Shown here: positions 57,628 through 64,000 of the stretch, piece after piece
How positions within the stretch are numbered: position 1 is the stretch's first letter
How the letters are laid out: every line of letters starts with the position of its first letter
Assembly: GCF_002933875.1 (NCBI RefSeq)
Contig: NZ_BFAV01000157.1
Coordinates: 124,001 to 188,000, forward strand
Source: Desulfocucumis palustris
GTDB taxonomy: Bacteria > Bacillota > Desulfotomaculia > Desulfotomaculales > Desulfocucumaceae
Reading direction: 5' to 3'
DNA: 64,000 nt
Position numbers and translations under genes: made by a program
The notes under the pieces: model-generated
Seen by the model: only the letters and a program-made list of their open reading frames with translations
Told to the model about the DNA's origin: nothing
Database searches by the model: none

Positions 57628-57976
57628 TTTATCCCACCACCTTTTCCCATTGAGCTTGGCAGTCCATAAAAGCTAACACAAAACAAAGTAAACCTAAAAC
57701 GAACTAAAAGTACTGGACTGTTTAGTTCGTTTTAGGTAAACTGCTACGTTATCAATATTTTAGTCTTTATTGCGACCTTCTGTCCAGCACTCTCCTAGGA
57801 GGCCGTTGAAAAAGTCCATCTGCTGCGTTGCGGCTGCGGCCTCAATGCTTAAGCGTACTATGAGCGCACTTAAGCTTGAGGCCTTGCCGCTACTTGCATC
57901 CGGGGTTTTTGGGACGGCCCCGGGCGGTAATTTACCAACCATTTATTGCTTTTTCAGCGTGTTTTTCAGCACTCTC
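57628..57976. other. Gap with palindrome and MITE-like element
   Basis: No gene. It contains the 21-bp dyad at 57688-57741 and the element bracketed by 14-bp direct repeats at 57785-57980 (listed separately). Together they separate the Mo aldehyde oxidoreductase gene from its accessory genes. Confidence 0.55.
57688..57741. repeat. 21-bp inverted repeat between oxidoreductase and accessory genes
   Basis: GTAAACCTAAAACGAACTAAA and TTTAGTTCGTTTTAGGTAAAC match in 19 of 21 positions around AGTACTGGACTG. There is no T run right after either arm, so it is more likely an operator, RNA-processing or recombination site than a simple terminator. Confidence 0.7.
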
Positions 57977-57980
57977 CTAG
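57785..57980. mobile_element. MITE-like element with 14-bp flanking direct repeats
   Basis: CAGCACTCTCCTAG occurs at 57785-57798 and again at 57967-57980, the second copy containing the stop codon of the oxidoreductase gene. Between them are imperfect terminal inverted repeats (CGTTGAAAAAG near the left, CTTTTTCAGCG near the right) and an inner dyad around GCTTAAGCG...CGCACTTAAGC. The whole has no coding capacity. The sequence type (TTGAAAAAGTCCATCTGCTG followed by a GCGTTGC stretch) is a dispersed repeat seen in many bacteria. Confidence 0.65.
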
Positions 57981-60754
57981 TAAGCCGGGTTTTTTACCGG
58001 GCGTTTCACCACGGGAATTTCTTTCCCCTGGAGCCCTGCCAGCACCTTCTCCGGCAGGGCCGGGAGCTGGATGATACGCACGCCGCAGGCGTTGTATATG
58101 GCGTTGCAGATGGCCGCGTGGGGTGAGGTCAGGGGCAGTTCACCCACTCCGGTGGCACCGTGCGGTCCATGTTTACGAGTGTGGTTTACGTAGATTATTT
58201 CCAGGTCGTCCGGAATGTCCTTGATGTACGGTATGCCGCAGGCAACCATGCTGGTGTGCTTTTTAAGATCCTCGAAATCCTCGGTCAGCGCCAGGCCGAT
58301 GCCCTGGGCCAGGCCGCCGTATATTTGCCCGTCCAGAACGGTTTTGTTGATAATTTCACCCACGTCCGCGGCCAGGGTCATCTTCACAACCTGGGTTTTG
58401 CCTGTCTTGGTGTCCACTTCCACCTCAGCCAGGAAAACGCCGTACATGTATGTGGCAAAGGGTTTGCCCTGTCCTTTGTCATCGCAGGCGGTGCAGTTAT
58501 CCGCAGCCGTGCTCCATTTGCCTTCATATTTTAACGGGATGTTCGCCGCCACCGCCTCGGCATAGGTCATGTAGGTGCCGTCGGCTTTCTTCAGCGCGTC
58601 CACCAGCTGCTGGCAGCCGTTGACCGCGGAGTTGCCGATGACCAGCTGTGAGCGGCTGCCGCCGGCGGGGCCGCCGGCCGGGGCCAGGTTCATATCGTTC
58701 ATGACCAGCTTTATTTGCTCCGGCTTGATGCCCATTGGCCGCAGGGCTTCATGGGAGGTGGCCAGCAGGCCCATGTCCGCGCCCTGGCCGTGATCCTGCC
58801 AGTTGGTGCTCACCTGCACCCTGCCGTCCGCCAGCAGTTCAACCCACACCTCGGCACCGTCCACGCCGTCCAGGCCGCAGCCGTAAACACCCACGGACAC
58901 GCCCACGCCACGCTTCTTCTCCGGGGTGGAATGCTTTTTGGCATTCTCCAGGGCGGCCTGGTATTTGGGCCGGATGGCTTCGATCAACTGGGTCATGGAG
59001 TACACTTCGGGCTCATGGCCGGAAGGGTTGGTGTCGCCGGGACGGTAAGCGTTGATGTAGCGCAGCTCCAGCGGGTCCATGCCCAATTTCTCGGCCAGCA
59101 CGTCCATTAGAGTCTCCGAAGCAAAGAAGCTCTGGGGCGAGCCGTAAGCCCGGAAGGCGGAACCCCAGCCGTGGTTGGTGCAGACCGTGTAGCCGGCGCC
59201 CTTGATGTTGGGAATGCCGTAGCCCGCTCCTATAAACTGGGCGCCCCGCACGGTGAGGAGGTCGCCGAATTCGGAATAGGGGCCGTGGTCCACCGCCCAG
59301 TTGCTTTCCATGGCAATGATCTTGCCGTCTTTATTGGCGCCGTATTTCAGGTCCACAAAGAAGGGAGAGCGCTTGCCGGTATAGGTAATCTGCTGGTAAT
59401 AGTTGAAGTTCAGGAAAACCGGCTTGCCGGTGGCCATGGTGGCCGCGCCAACCAGGGCCTCATTGGTGGGGCTGAATTTATAGCCAAAGGTGCCGCCCAC
59501 GCCGGGGAACTGGGACAGGAACATATTTTTGCCGGGCTCAAGACCCAGTCCTTCCCCAATCATCAGGGCGTGCAGGTCCAGGCCGATACTCTTGGATAAA
59601 ATCTGCAGGTTGCCATTTGCATCATAATAAGCGGCGGCAACGTCCGGCTCAATGGGCAGGTGGGGCTGGCGGCCTACGAATAAATCTTCCATGGACACCA
59701 CAACATCCGCCTTTTCCATCAGGGGCGCGGTGTCTTCGCCCTTTTCGAGGGGCTGTTTATAATAAACGTTGGGGGTGCCGGGGTGAATTTCAATGGCGTC
59801 CGGCTCCATGGCGGCGGGAGCGCCCATGTACGCCGGCAGCACTTCCAGTTCCACTTTCACCTTTTCCACCGCTGCCTGGGCGTTTGCCTCGGTGTCGGCG
59901 CAGACTATGGCTATGGCGTCGCCAAACTGGAATACCTTTTCATCGCACAGAATCGGCCGGTCAAAGCTGTCACCCTTGTTGCTGGGGAAGTTCAGGCCGT
60001 TGATGCGGTTTTTGCCCTTGATGTCCTTGTGGGTAACCACCTTGTATACACCGGGCATTTTTTCGGCCTCTGAGGTGTCGATGGAAAGAATATTGGCGTG
60101 GGAAACCTGGGCCTGCACCAGTTTTAAGTGCAGTGTGCCCGGGGGCATCTCCAGGCCGAAGTCAGCGCCGTATTCAATGGTGCCGGTGACCTTGCCCACC
60201 GCCGAGGGGCGCGGGTAGTCGGTGCCCAAAATCTTGCCGTCCGCCGGCATATGGAAGCTCAGGTCCTCCACGGTGATTTCGCCGCGCATCAGCCGGGCCG
60301 CGTCCATCACGGCATCCACCAGGGGCTTGTATCCGGTGCAGCGGCATACGTTTTTATGCTTCTGGAACCAGCCCCGCACTTCTTCCCTGGTGGGATTTAT
60401 ATTTTCGTCCAGGAGCGCCTTGGCGGAAACGATAAAGCCCGGGGAGCAAAAACCGCACTGGGCGCTGCCGTGTTTAACCCAGGCCAGCTGCAGGGCGTGC
60501 AGGTTGGACGGTGTGCCGATTCCTTCAATGGTGGTAATGATGGAGTCGTCGGGAACCCGCTTCATCTTGGTGGCGCAGGATAAAATAACCTTGCCGTTCA
60601 TGATCACCGAGCAGGCTCCGCACTGGGCCTTGCCGCAGCCCACCTTGGTCCCGGTCAGGTGCAGCTGGCCCCGGATAACGTCCACCAGGGCGGTTTCCGG
60701 GTCCACAACCAAAGTGGTTTTAGCCCCGTTAATGTTAAGAGACTTTTTAATCAT
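57977..60754 (-). CDS. mop: Molybdenum aldehyde oxidoreductase (MOP, xanthine oxidase family)
   Basis: 925 aa from ATG 60754 (AAAAGGAG upstream). It follows Desulfovibrio gigas aldehyde oxidoreductase closely: the plant-type [2Fe-2S] Cys40, 45, 48, 60, the second cluster Cys100, 103, 137, 139, then the Mo domains without an FAD domain. QFPGVGGTFGYKFSPTNEALV, WGSAFRAYGSPQSFFASE, GGPAGGSRSQLVIGN and the catalytic Glu in GVGELPLTSPHAA (about residue 872) are all present. It oxidises aldehydes to acids with a molybdopterin cytosine dinucleotide cofactor. It is headed by tandem Moco riboswitches and followed by its accessory genes. Confidence 0.96.
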   Translation of the reverse strand: MIKKSLNINGAKTTLVVDPETALVDVIRGQLHLTGTKVGCGKAQCGACSVIMNGKVILSCATKMKRVPDDSIITTIEGIGTPSNLHALQLAWVKHGSAQCGFCSPGFIVSAKALLDENINPTREEVRGWFQKHKNVCRCTGYKPLVDAVMDAARLMRGEITVEDLSFHMPADGKILGTDYPRPSAVGKVTGTIEYGADFGLEMPPGTLHLKLVQAQVSHANILSIDTSEAEKMPGVYKVVTHKDIKGKNRINGLNFPSNKGDSFDRPILCDEKVFQFGDAIAIVCADTEANAQAAVEKVKVELEVLPAYMGAPAAMEPDAIEIHPGTPNVYYKQPLEKGEDTAPLMEKADVVVSMEDLFVGRQPHLPIEPDVAAAYYDANGNLQILSKSIGLDLHALMIGEGLGLEPGKNMFLSQFPGVGGTFGYKFSPTNEALVGAATMATGKPVFLNFNYYQQITYTGKRSPFFVDLKYGANKDGKIIAMESNWAVDHGPYSEFGDLLTVRGAQFIGAGYGIPNIKGAGYTVCTNHGWGSAFRAYGSPQSFFASETLMDVLAEKLGMDPLELRYINAYRPGDTNPSGHEPEVYSMTQLIEAIRPKYQAALENAKKHSTPEKKRGVGVSVGVYGCGLDGVDGAEVWVELLADGRVQVSTNWQDHGQGADMGLLATSHEALRPMGIKPEQIKLVMNDMNLAPAGGPAGGSRSQLVIGNSAVNGCQQLVDALKKADGTYMTYAEAVAANIPLKYEGKWSTAADNCTACDDKGQGKPFATYMYGVFLAEVEVDTKTGKTQVVKMTLAADVGEIINKTVLDGQIYGGLAQGIGLALTEDFEDLKKHTSMVACGIPYIKDIPDDLEIIYVNHTRKHGPHGATGVGELPLTSPHAAICNAIYNACGVRIIQLPALPEKVLAGLQGKEIPVVKRPVKNPAY

Positions 60755-60794
60755 TATTGCAACTCCTTTTCAATTAATATTTTGTTGATAAAAT

Positions 60795-61820
60795 TTAATT
60801 GCCTTTGCCAAAGCCGCAGTCAGGGTACCTGCATTCTTTGCAATTTACGCATAAACCGCCGTGTGACAGCCGGGCAATGTCCCTGGGGGTAATTTCTTCA
60901 CCGGCCAGCACCCGCGGCGCGATAAGGTCGAATATACTGCTTCTGGCATACATTACGCAGCCTGGCAGGCCCATAACCGGAATATCGCCGATATAGGCCA
61001 TCATAAACATGGCGCCGGGCAGTGTGGGAGCGCCGTAGCTTACTATACGCCCGCCCGCGGCCCTGATACCCGCCGGAGTGACATCGTCGGGGTCCACCGA
61101 CATGCCCCCGGTGACTACAATCATCTCAGCCCCCTCTCTTAATAATGTTGTAATAGCCTCCACAATCATATCTATACTGTCGGAAACCAGTATCTGCCTG
61201 AGCACGCTGCTTCCCCATCCCTCAAGCTTGCGGGATACCACCGGGCCGAACTTGTCCTTTATCCGCCCGTGGTAAACCTCGCTGCCCGTGGTGACCACGC
61301 CCACCTTCAAGGGCCTGAGGGGCTTGACTTCCACCAGCGGATAATTCCCGCCGCATATTTTCTCAACTCTTTCAACGCTCTGCTCGTCAATCACCAGGGG
61401 TATAATCCTGGTGCCGGCGACTATTTTATTCTCTGCCACTATCTGGTTGGTGTGCAGGGTGGCAAACACTATTTGTTCCATTTCGGCAATCCGGTACAGC
61501 GCCCCGGTGTTGACTTTCAGCAGCCCAGTCCTGGTGGCCACCAGGCTCACCTTGCCCTCCTTTGGCTCGGTCAGACTAATTCCGGGGCCGGCCGCCGCCC
61601 GGGCCATTCTGACGGCCGCGTCATTTTCATGCAGCAGGCCCTCCTTCATATCCCAGACATACAGGTTTTCCTTACCAATGTTGAGCAGTTTGGGGACATC
61701 CTCAATCTGGACGATATGTCCCTTCTTAAACGCCCTGCCCTTGAATTCACCGGGTATAATCTGGGTAATGTCGTGGCAGAGAACCATTCCCACCGCCTCT
61801 TGAACCGGCACAACCTTCAT
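60795..61820 (-). CDS. Molybdopterin-binding protein with C-terminal Cys motif (paralogue)
   Basis: 341 aa from ATG 61820 (AAGGTGAT upstream; GTG two codons earlier is possible). Same architecture as 37676-38707: MVLCHDITQIIPGEFKGRAFKKGHIV, VGVVTTGSEVYHGRIKDKFG, VTGGMSVDPDDVTPAGIRAAGG, GLPGCVMYARSSIFDLIAPRVLAG and the end LCVNCKECRYPDCGFGKGN with C-x2-C-x2-C-x4-C. It is the first gene under the tandem riboswitches and is followed by the oxidoreductase gene 40 bases later, suggesting it prepares the cofactor for that enzyme. Confidence 0.86.
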   Translation of the reverse strand: MKVVPVQEAVGMVLCHDITQIIPGEFKGRAFKKGHIVQIEDVPKLLNIGKENLYVWDMKEGLLHENDAAVRMARAAAGPGISLTEPKEGKVSLVATRTGLLKVNTGALYRIAEMEQIVFATLHTNQIVAENKIVAGTRIIPLVIDEQSVERVEKICGGNYPLVEVKPLRPLKVGVVTTGSEVYHGRIKDKFGPVVSRKLEGWGSSVLRQILVSDSIDMIVEAITTLLREGAEMIVVTGGMSVDPDDVTPAGIRAAGGRIVSYGAPTLPGAMFMMAYIGDIPVMGLPGCVMYARSSIFDLIAPRVLAGEEITPRDIARLSHGGLCVNCKECRYPDCGFGKGN

Positions 61821-61871
61821 GAGCACATCACCTTTCCATAGTTTGGGACATTCCCTGGAAAAAATACCATG

Positions 61872-61905
61872 AAAAACGGAGCGCTGAAAGAATACAGCGC
61901 TCCGT
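61872..61905 (-). terminator. Terminator of downstream riboswitch
   Basis: ACGGAGCGCTG and CAGCGCTCCGT form an 11-bp perfect stem; the minus strand continues TTTTTCATGG. It lies between riboswitch copy 2 and the molybdopterin-binding protein gene. Confidence 0.85.
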
Positions 61906-61928
61906 CAATAAACAAAGTCAGCAGTGTA

Positions 61929-62017
61929 CTCCTTTCCGCCATGGGAGGTCTGCAGGTTTCCCGGCAAACCCTGTGGGCCGAACGGCCATAGCATCCCTTA
62001 GGCCGATTGGCTCGGAG
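61929..62017 (-). ncRNA. Moco-type riboswitch, copy 2 (gene-proximal)
   Basis: On the minus strand it starts CTCCGAGCCAATCGGCCTAA and ends CATGGCGGAAAGGAG. It contains the paired CGGCC/GGCCG, the GGGAAACC tetraloop stem (CCGGGAAACCTG) and CTCCCATGG. Over about 89 bases it is a close relative of copy 1 and shares ends and tetraloop with the element before fdhA. Expected to bind molybdenum or tungsten cofactor and to favour the terminator at 61872-61905. Confidence 0.82.
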
Positions 62018-62035
62018 AATATTTGTTTTTAATAT

Positions 62036-62079
62036 TCAAAAACAAATGCCGGTGTACGGAAAAGAAACCGACACCGGCA
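62036..62079 (-). terminator. Terminator of upstream riboswitch
   Basis: GCCGGTGTCGG and CCGTACACCGGC pair with a small mismatch, and the minus strand continues ATTTGTTTTTG. It lies between the two riboswitch copies, so each aptamer has its own terminator. Confidence 0.75.
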
Positions 62080-62105
62080 AAAATAGCCGTGTGTGTGTAA
62101 CAGTT

Positions 62106-62195
62106 CTCCTTTCCACCATGGGAGGCCTACCGGTTTCCCGTTAAACCCTGCCAACCGAACAGCCATAGCTTCCCCTTAGGCTGTTTGGCTCGGAG
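62106..62195 (-). ncRNA. Moco-type riboswitch, copy 1 (promoter-proximal)
   Basis: On the minus strand it starts CTCCGAGCCAAACAGCCTAA and ends CATGGTGGAAAGGAG, with ACAGCC/GGCTGT pairing, a GGGAAACC tetraloop stem (ACGGGAAACCGGT) and CTCCCATGG. It begins about 20 bases after the -10 box at 62216-62221. Confidence 0.82.
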
Positions 62196-62215
62196 TTATT
62201 CATTTATTAAACATT

Positions 62216-62244
62216 ATGATAATTGAATTTACGCTATGTTGCAA
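62216..62244 (-). promoter_or_regulatory. Promoter of the tandem-riboswitch leader
   Basis: On the minus strand TTGCAA and TATCAT are separated by 17 bases, with the first riboswitch beginning about 20 bases downstream. Confidence 0.6.
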
Positions 62245-62245
62245 T

Positions 62246-62800
62246 AAGCATACCAGATAATAGCACGTTTATTTTCAGCGCTGCCGGCGGGACGTTGGCA
62301 AGTCTGCTGTTCCATAATGACATTGCCCCTGCTCCAAATGGTGTCAAACTGGTCTACAATGGCATGAAAAATAGCGAAAATTTAGCGAATTTTTTATAGA
62401 TTATACGAATTATCAGGTATACAACAGCGGCCCCGGCTGCCGGAATACCGGTTACAAACCTTTAAACAGTCCGGTTTGCAGGCATAATCACCCGGAGACC
62501 GGATATTAAAAATACCTTTATTGAAAAACCGGCAAATCTCCCTGGCACCAGTTTTTCATATGCAAATTAAATCAATAGTTATTATGTCGAATAAAAGTTA
62601 TTTATTGTATGCCGGGAATATCTATCACCCCTGATTATGCTGTTTTCACAAATACTAAACATTGATTTTTCTGCTAATCTAAAGGATTAGTATTCCGCTT
62701 GTAGAAATATAATATATATGGCGTAATTTACTGAAAATTAAAATATATTACTGGTCGGACTGAGATAGAGGGAGAAAAGCAAAAGAGGTGTTTTATTAAT
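62246..62800. other. Intergenic region upstream of hdrC
   Basis: No gene is seen. Near hdrC there is a CTAATC-TAAAG-GATTAG dyad (about 62674-62690) and a TATAAT at 62708-62713, which may be the hdrC promoter region, but no good -35 box is at the proper distance. Confidence 0.35.
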
Positions 62801-63379
62801 TTGGAGACAGTCAGTTTAAACGGCCTGATGGAAAGCCGGGATTTCACCGACCGGGTGTGCCGGGAAAGCGGACAGCCGGCGGGCAATTGCTACCAGTGCG
62901 GTAAATGCACCGCGGGCTGCCCCCTGGCCGGCACCATGGACATCCCCCCCAACAGGGTTATGCGCATGGTCCAACTGGGTCTCAAGGACAGGCTGCTAAA
63001 CAGCCAGACCATATGGATATGCGCCTTCTGCTCCACCTGCACGGTCCGCTGCCCCCGGGGACTGGACCCCGCCCGGGTGATGGAGAGCCTGAGGATTATG
63101 GCCCGCCGGGAGGGAACGGCATTAAAGGGCAGGGGTAAAAAGGTCCATATATTTAACGACAATTTTCTGGATTCCGTTAAAAGATTCGGCAGAATGTTCG
63201 AATTGGGAACAATGGTTGGTTACAACCTGAAATGCGGCACGCCGTTCAAGGATGGGGATACCGGATTGATCATGTTCCTGCAGGGCAAACTTAAATTTCT
63301 GCCCGAGAAACCAAGGGAAATGGATGAAATCAGCCGCATTTTTGAAGAAGTGCAGCGGATGGAGGCGGAACAAAAATGA
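62801..63379 (+). CDS. hdrC: Heterodisulfide reductase subunit C-like iron-sulfur protein
   Basis: 192 aa from TTG 62801 (AGAGGTG upstream). Two [4Fe-4S] motifs, CYQCGKCTAGCPLAG and CAFCSTCTVRCPRGLDP, typical of HdrC, with a helical C-terminus. It passes electrons to HdrB. In bacteria such HdrBC units connect to HdrA, formate or hydrogen metabolism or sulfate reduction; the rest of the operon lies beyond the window. It overlaps hdrB by ATGA. Confidence 0.92.
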   Translation: METVSLNGLMESRDFTDRVCRESGQPAGNCYQCGKCTAGCPLAGTMDIPPNRVMRMVQLGLKDRLLNSQTIWICAFCSTCTVRCPRGLDPARVMESLRIMARREGTALKGRGKKVHIFNDNFLDSVKRFGRMFELGTMVGYNLKCGTPFKDGDTGLIMFLQGKLKFLPEKPREMDEISRIFEEVQRMEAEQK

Positions 63380-64000
63380 ACTACTCCTATTTTCCCGGGT
63401 GCTGCCACCACACCAGTGCCAGGGAATACGACCTGTCCACCAGGCTGGTATGTAAAAACCTGGGCATCAATCTTACGGACGTGCCGGACTGGAGCTGCTG
63501 CGGCTCCACCGCCGCTCACAGCACCAGCCGGCTGCTGGCCCTGGCTCTTTCGGCCAGAAACCTGGCCCTGGCGGAGGAAACCGGACTGGACGTCACCGCC
63601 GCCTGCGCGGCCTGTTACCAGAGATTGGCCCTGGCCCGCCATGAACTTTCCGGTGATGGCGACTTAATGAAAAAAGTAAATAAAATCACCGGCAAAAAAT
63701 ACCGGGGTGATATAAAGGTAAAATCCATTCTGGACGTGGTGCACGAGTCAGCCGGCGACCAGCTGGAAACCATGGCGGTCAAACCCTTAAAGGGCCTTAA
63801 AGTAGCGTGTTATTACGGGTGCCTGCTGGTAAGACCCGGGGAGATTTCCGCCGACGACCCGGAAAACCCCCGGAAAATGGATATTATAATGGAAAAGCTG
63901 GGCGCGCGGACAGTGGAATGGGGCTACAAAACCGAATGCTGCGGCGCCTCCCTGGCGGTGAGCAATGAGGATATAGTCATTCAACTGGTGGAAAAAATTA
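63376..64000 (+). CDS. hdrB: Heterodisulfide reductase subunit B-like protein, 3' end cut by window
   Basis: The frame from ATG 63376 is open to the right edge (208 complete codons). First CCG module: YFPGCCHHTSAREYD, DWSCCGSTAAH, AACAACYQRLA. The second begins VACYYGCLLVRPGE and TECCGASLAVS. CCG modules bind the noncubane [4Fe-4S] clusters that reduce disulfides in HdrB. Overlap with hdrC indicates translational coupling. Confidence 0.92.
   Translation, partial: MNYSYFPGCCHHTSAREYDLSTRLVCKNLGINLTDVPDWSCCGSTAAHSTSRLLALALSARNLALAEETGLDVTAACAACYQRLALARHELSGDGDLMKKVNKITGKKYRGDIKVKSILDVVHESAGDQLETMAVKPLKGLKVACYYGCLLVRPGEISADDPENPRKMDIIMEKLGARTVEWGYKTECCGASLAVSNEDIVIQLVEKI

Noticed and set aside
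57770-57976. Open frames inside the MITE-like element as a gene
   Set aside because: They overlap each other on both strands, lie within the dyad-rich element and have no ribosome site.
1-64000. CRISPR arrays, tRNA or rRNA genes
   Set aside because: No regularly spaced repeat-spacer series and no recognisable tRNA or rRNA sequence was found on reading either strand; short repeats present are tandem or dispersed units without spacers of uniform length.

Overview
The window reads as a piece of chromosome from an anaerobic, endospore-forming, Gram-positive bacterium of the Desulfotomaculum/Pelotomaculum type (Clostridia). Support for this is a GerA/GerB/GerC spore-germination operon, a clostridial-type nitrogenase alpha subunit with its internal insertion, tungsten- and molybdenum-dependent oxidoreductases, a selenocysteine-containing formate dehydrogenase, and HdrC/HdrB at the right edge. 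The assignment is inferred from protein families; there is no rRNA gene in the window. The theme of almost the whole 64 kb is metal cofactors: nickel (lar), molybdenum/tungsten (uptake, cofactor synthesis, enzymes), selenium and Fe-S.

Left part (1-13.3 kb): the end of larC and larE; a monocistronic tungsten-type aldehyde:ferredoxin oxidoreductase; then a leftward cluster with a Mo nitrogenase core (nifD, nifK, a frameshifted nifQ-like gene, nifE, nifN) followed by anfO. This core is framed by a NitT/TauT-type ABC transporter whose ATPase lies upstream of nifD and whose permease and binding protein lie downstream of anfO. nifH, nifI, nifB and nifV are not in the window. The nif side is preceded by an approximately 0.9 kb control region with tandem 10-bp repeats, hairpins and candidate terminators.

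Centre-left (14.0-31.4 kb): a rightward operon with a cobalamin/siderophore-class ABC importer (MolBCA-like; substrate inferred to be molybdate or tungstate), two DUF364/DUF4213 genes (one internally deleted), a second binding protein, a radical SAM protein fused to a lobe of the same binding-protein family, and a TsaA-FmdE fusion. Next come a leftward excisionase-type HTH/periplasmic-binding-like regulator with a MocA-like nucleotidyltransferase, then rightward modABC, a second ModABC-like transporter, modD and a molbindin. Strong sigma-A-like promoters followed by related TTACGT/GTAACGT palindromes precede both uptake operons.

Centre (31.4-47.8 kb): selenium genes yedF/yedE; fdhD and mobB; a Moco-type riboswitch with terminator; fdhA with an in-frame UGA (Sec); a molybdopterin-binding protein and moeA. 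These are followed by the spore germination operon, an amino-acid exporter, a DUF4397/sortase locus split by a -1 frame change, and a nitroreductase.

Right part (47.8-64 kb): a leftward cluster for a Desulfovibrio-type molybdenum aldehyde oxidoreductase and its conserved accessory genes (NTP transferase-HD, XdhC, AMP-dependent ligase, radical SAM, C-GCAxxG-C-C protein, methyltransferase, small redox protein, flavin/Fe-S/CCG protein). It is headed by a molybdopterin-binding protein behind two tandem Moco-type riboswitches, each with its own terminator. hdrC and the start of hdrB run off the right end.

Most notable: the radical SAM-binding-protein fusion inside the Mo/W uptake operon, the tandem riboswitches, a nifQ-like gene whose metal-binding Cys motif lies in the -1 frame, and a 42-bp tandem repeat inserted in frame in a radical SAM maturase gene.
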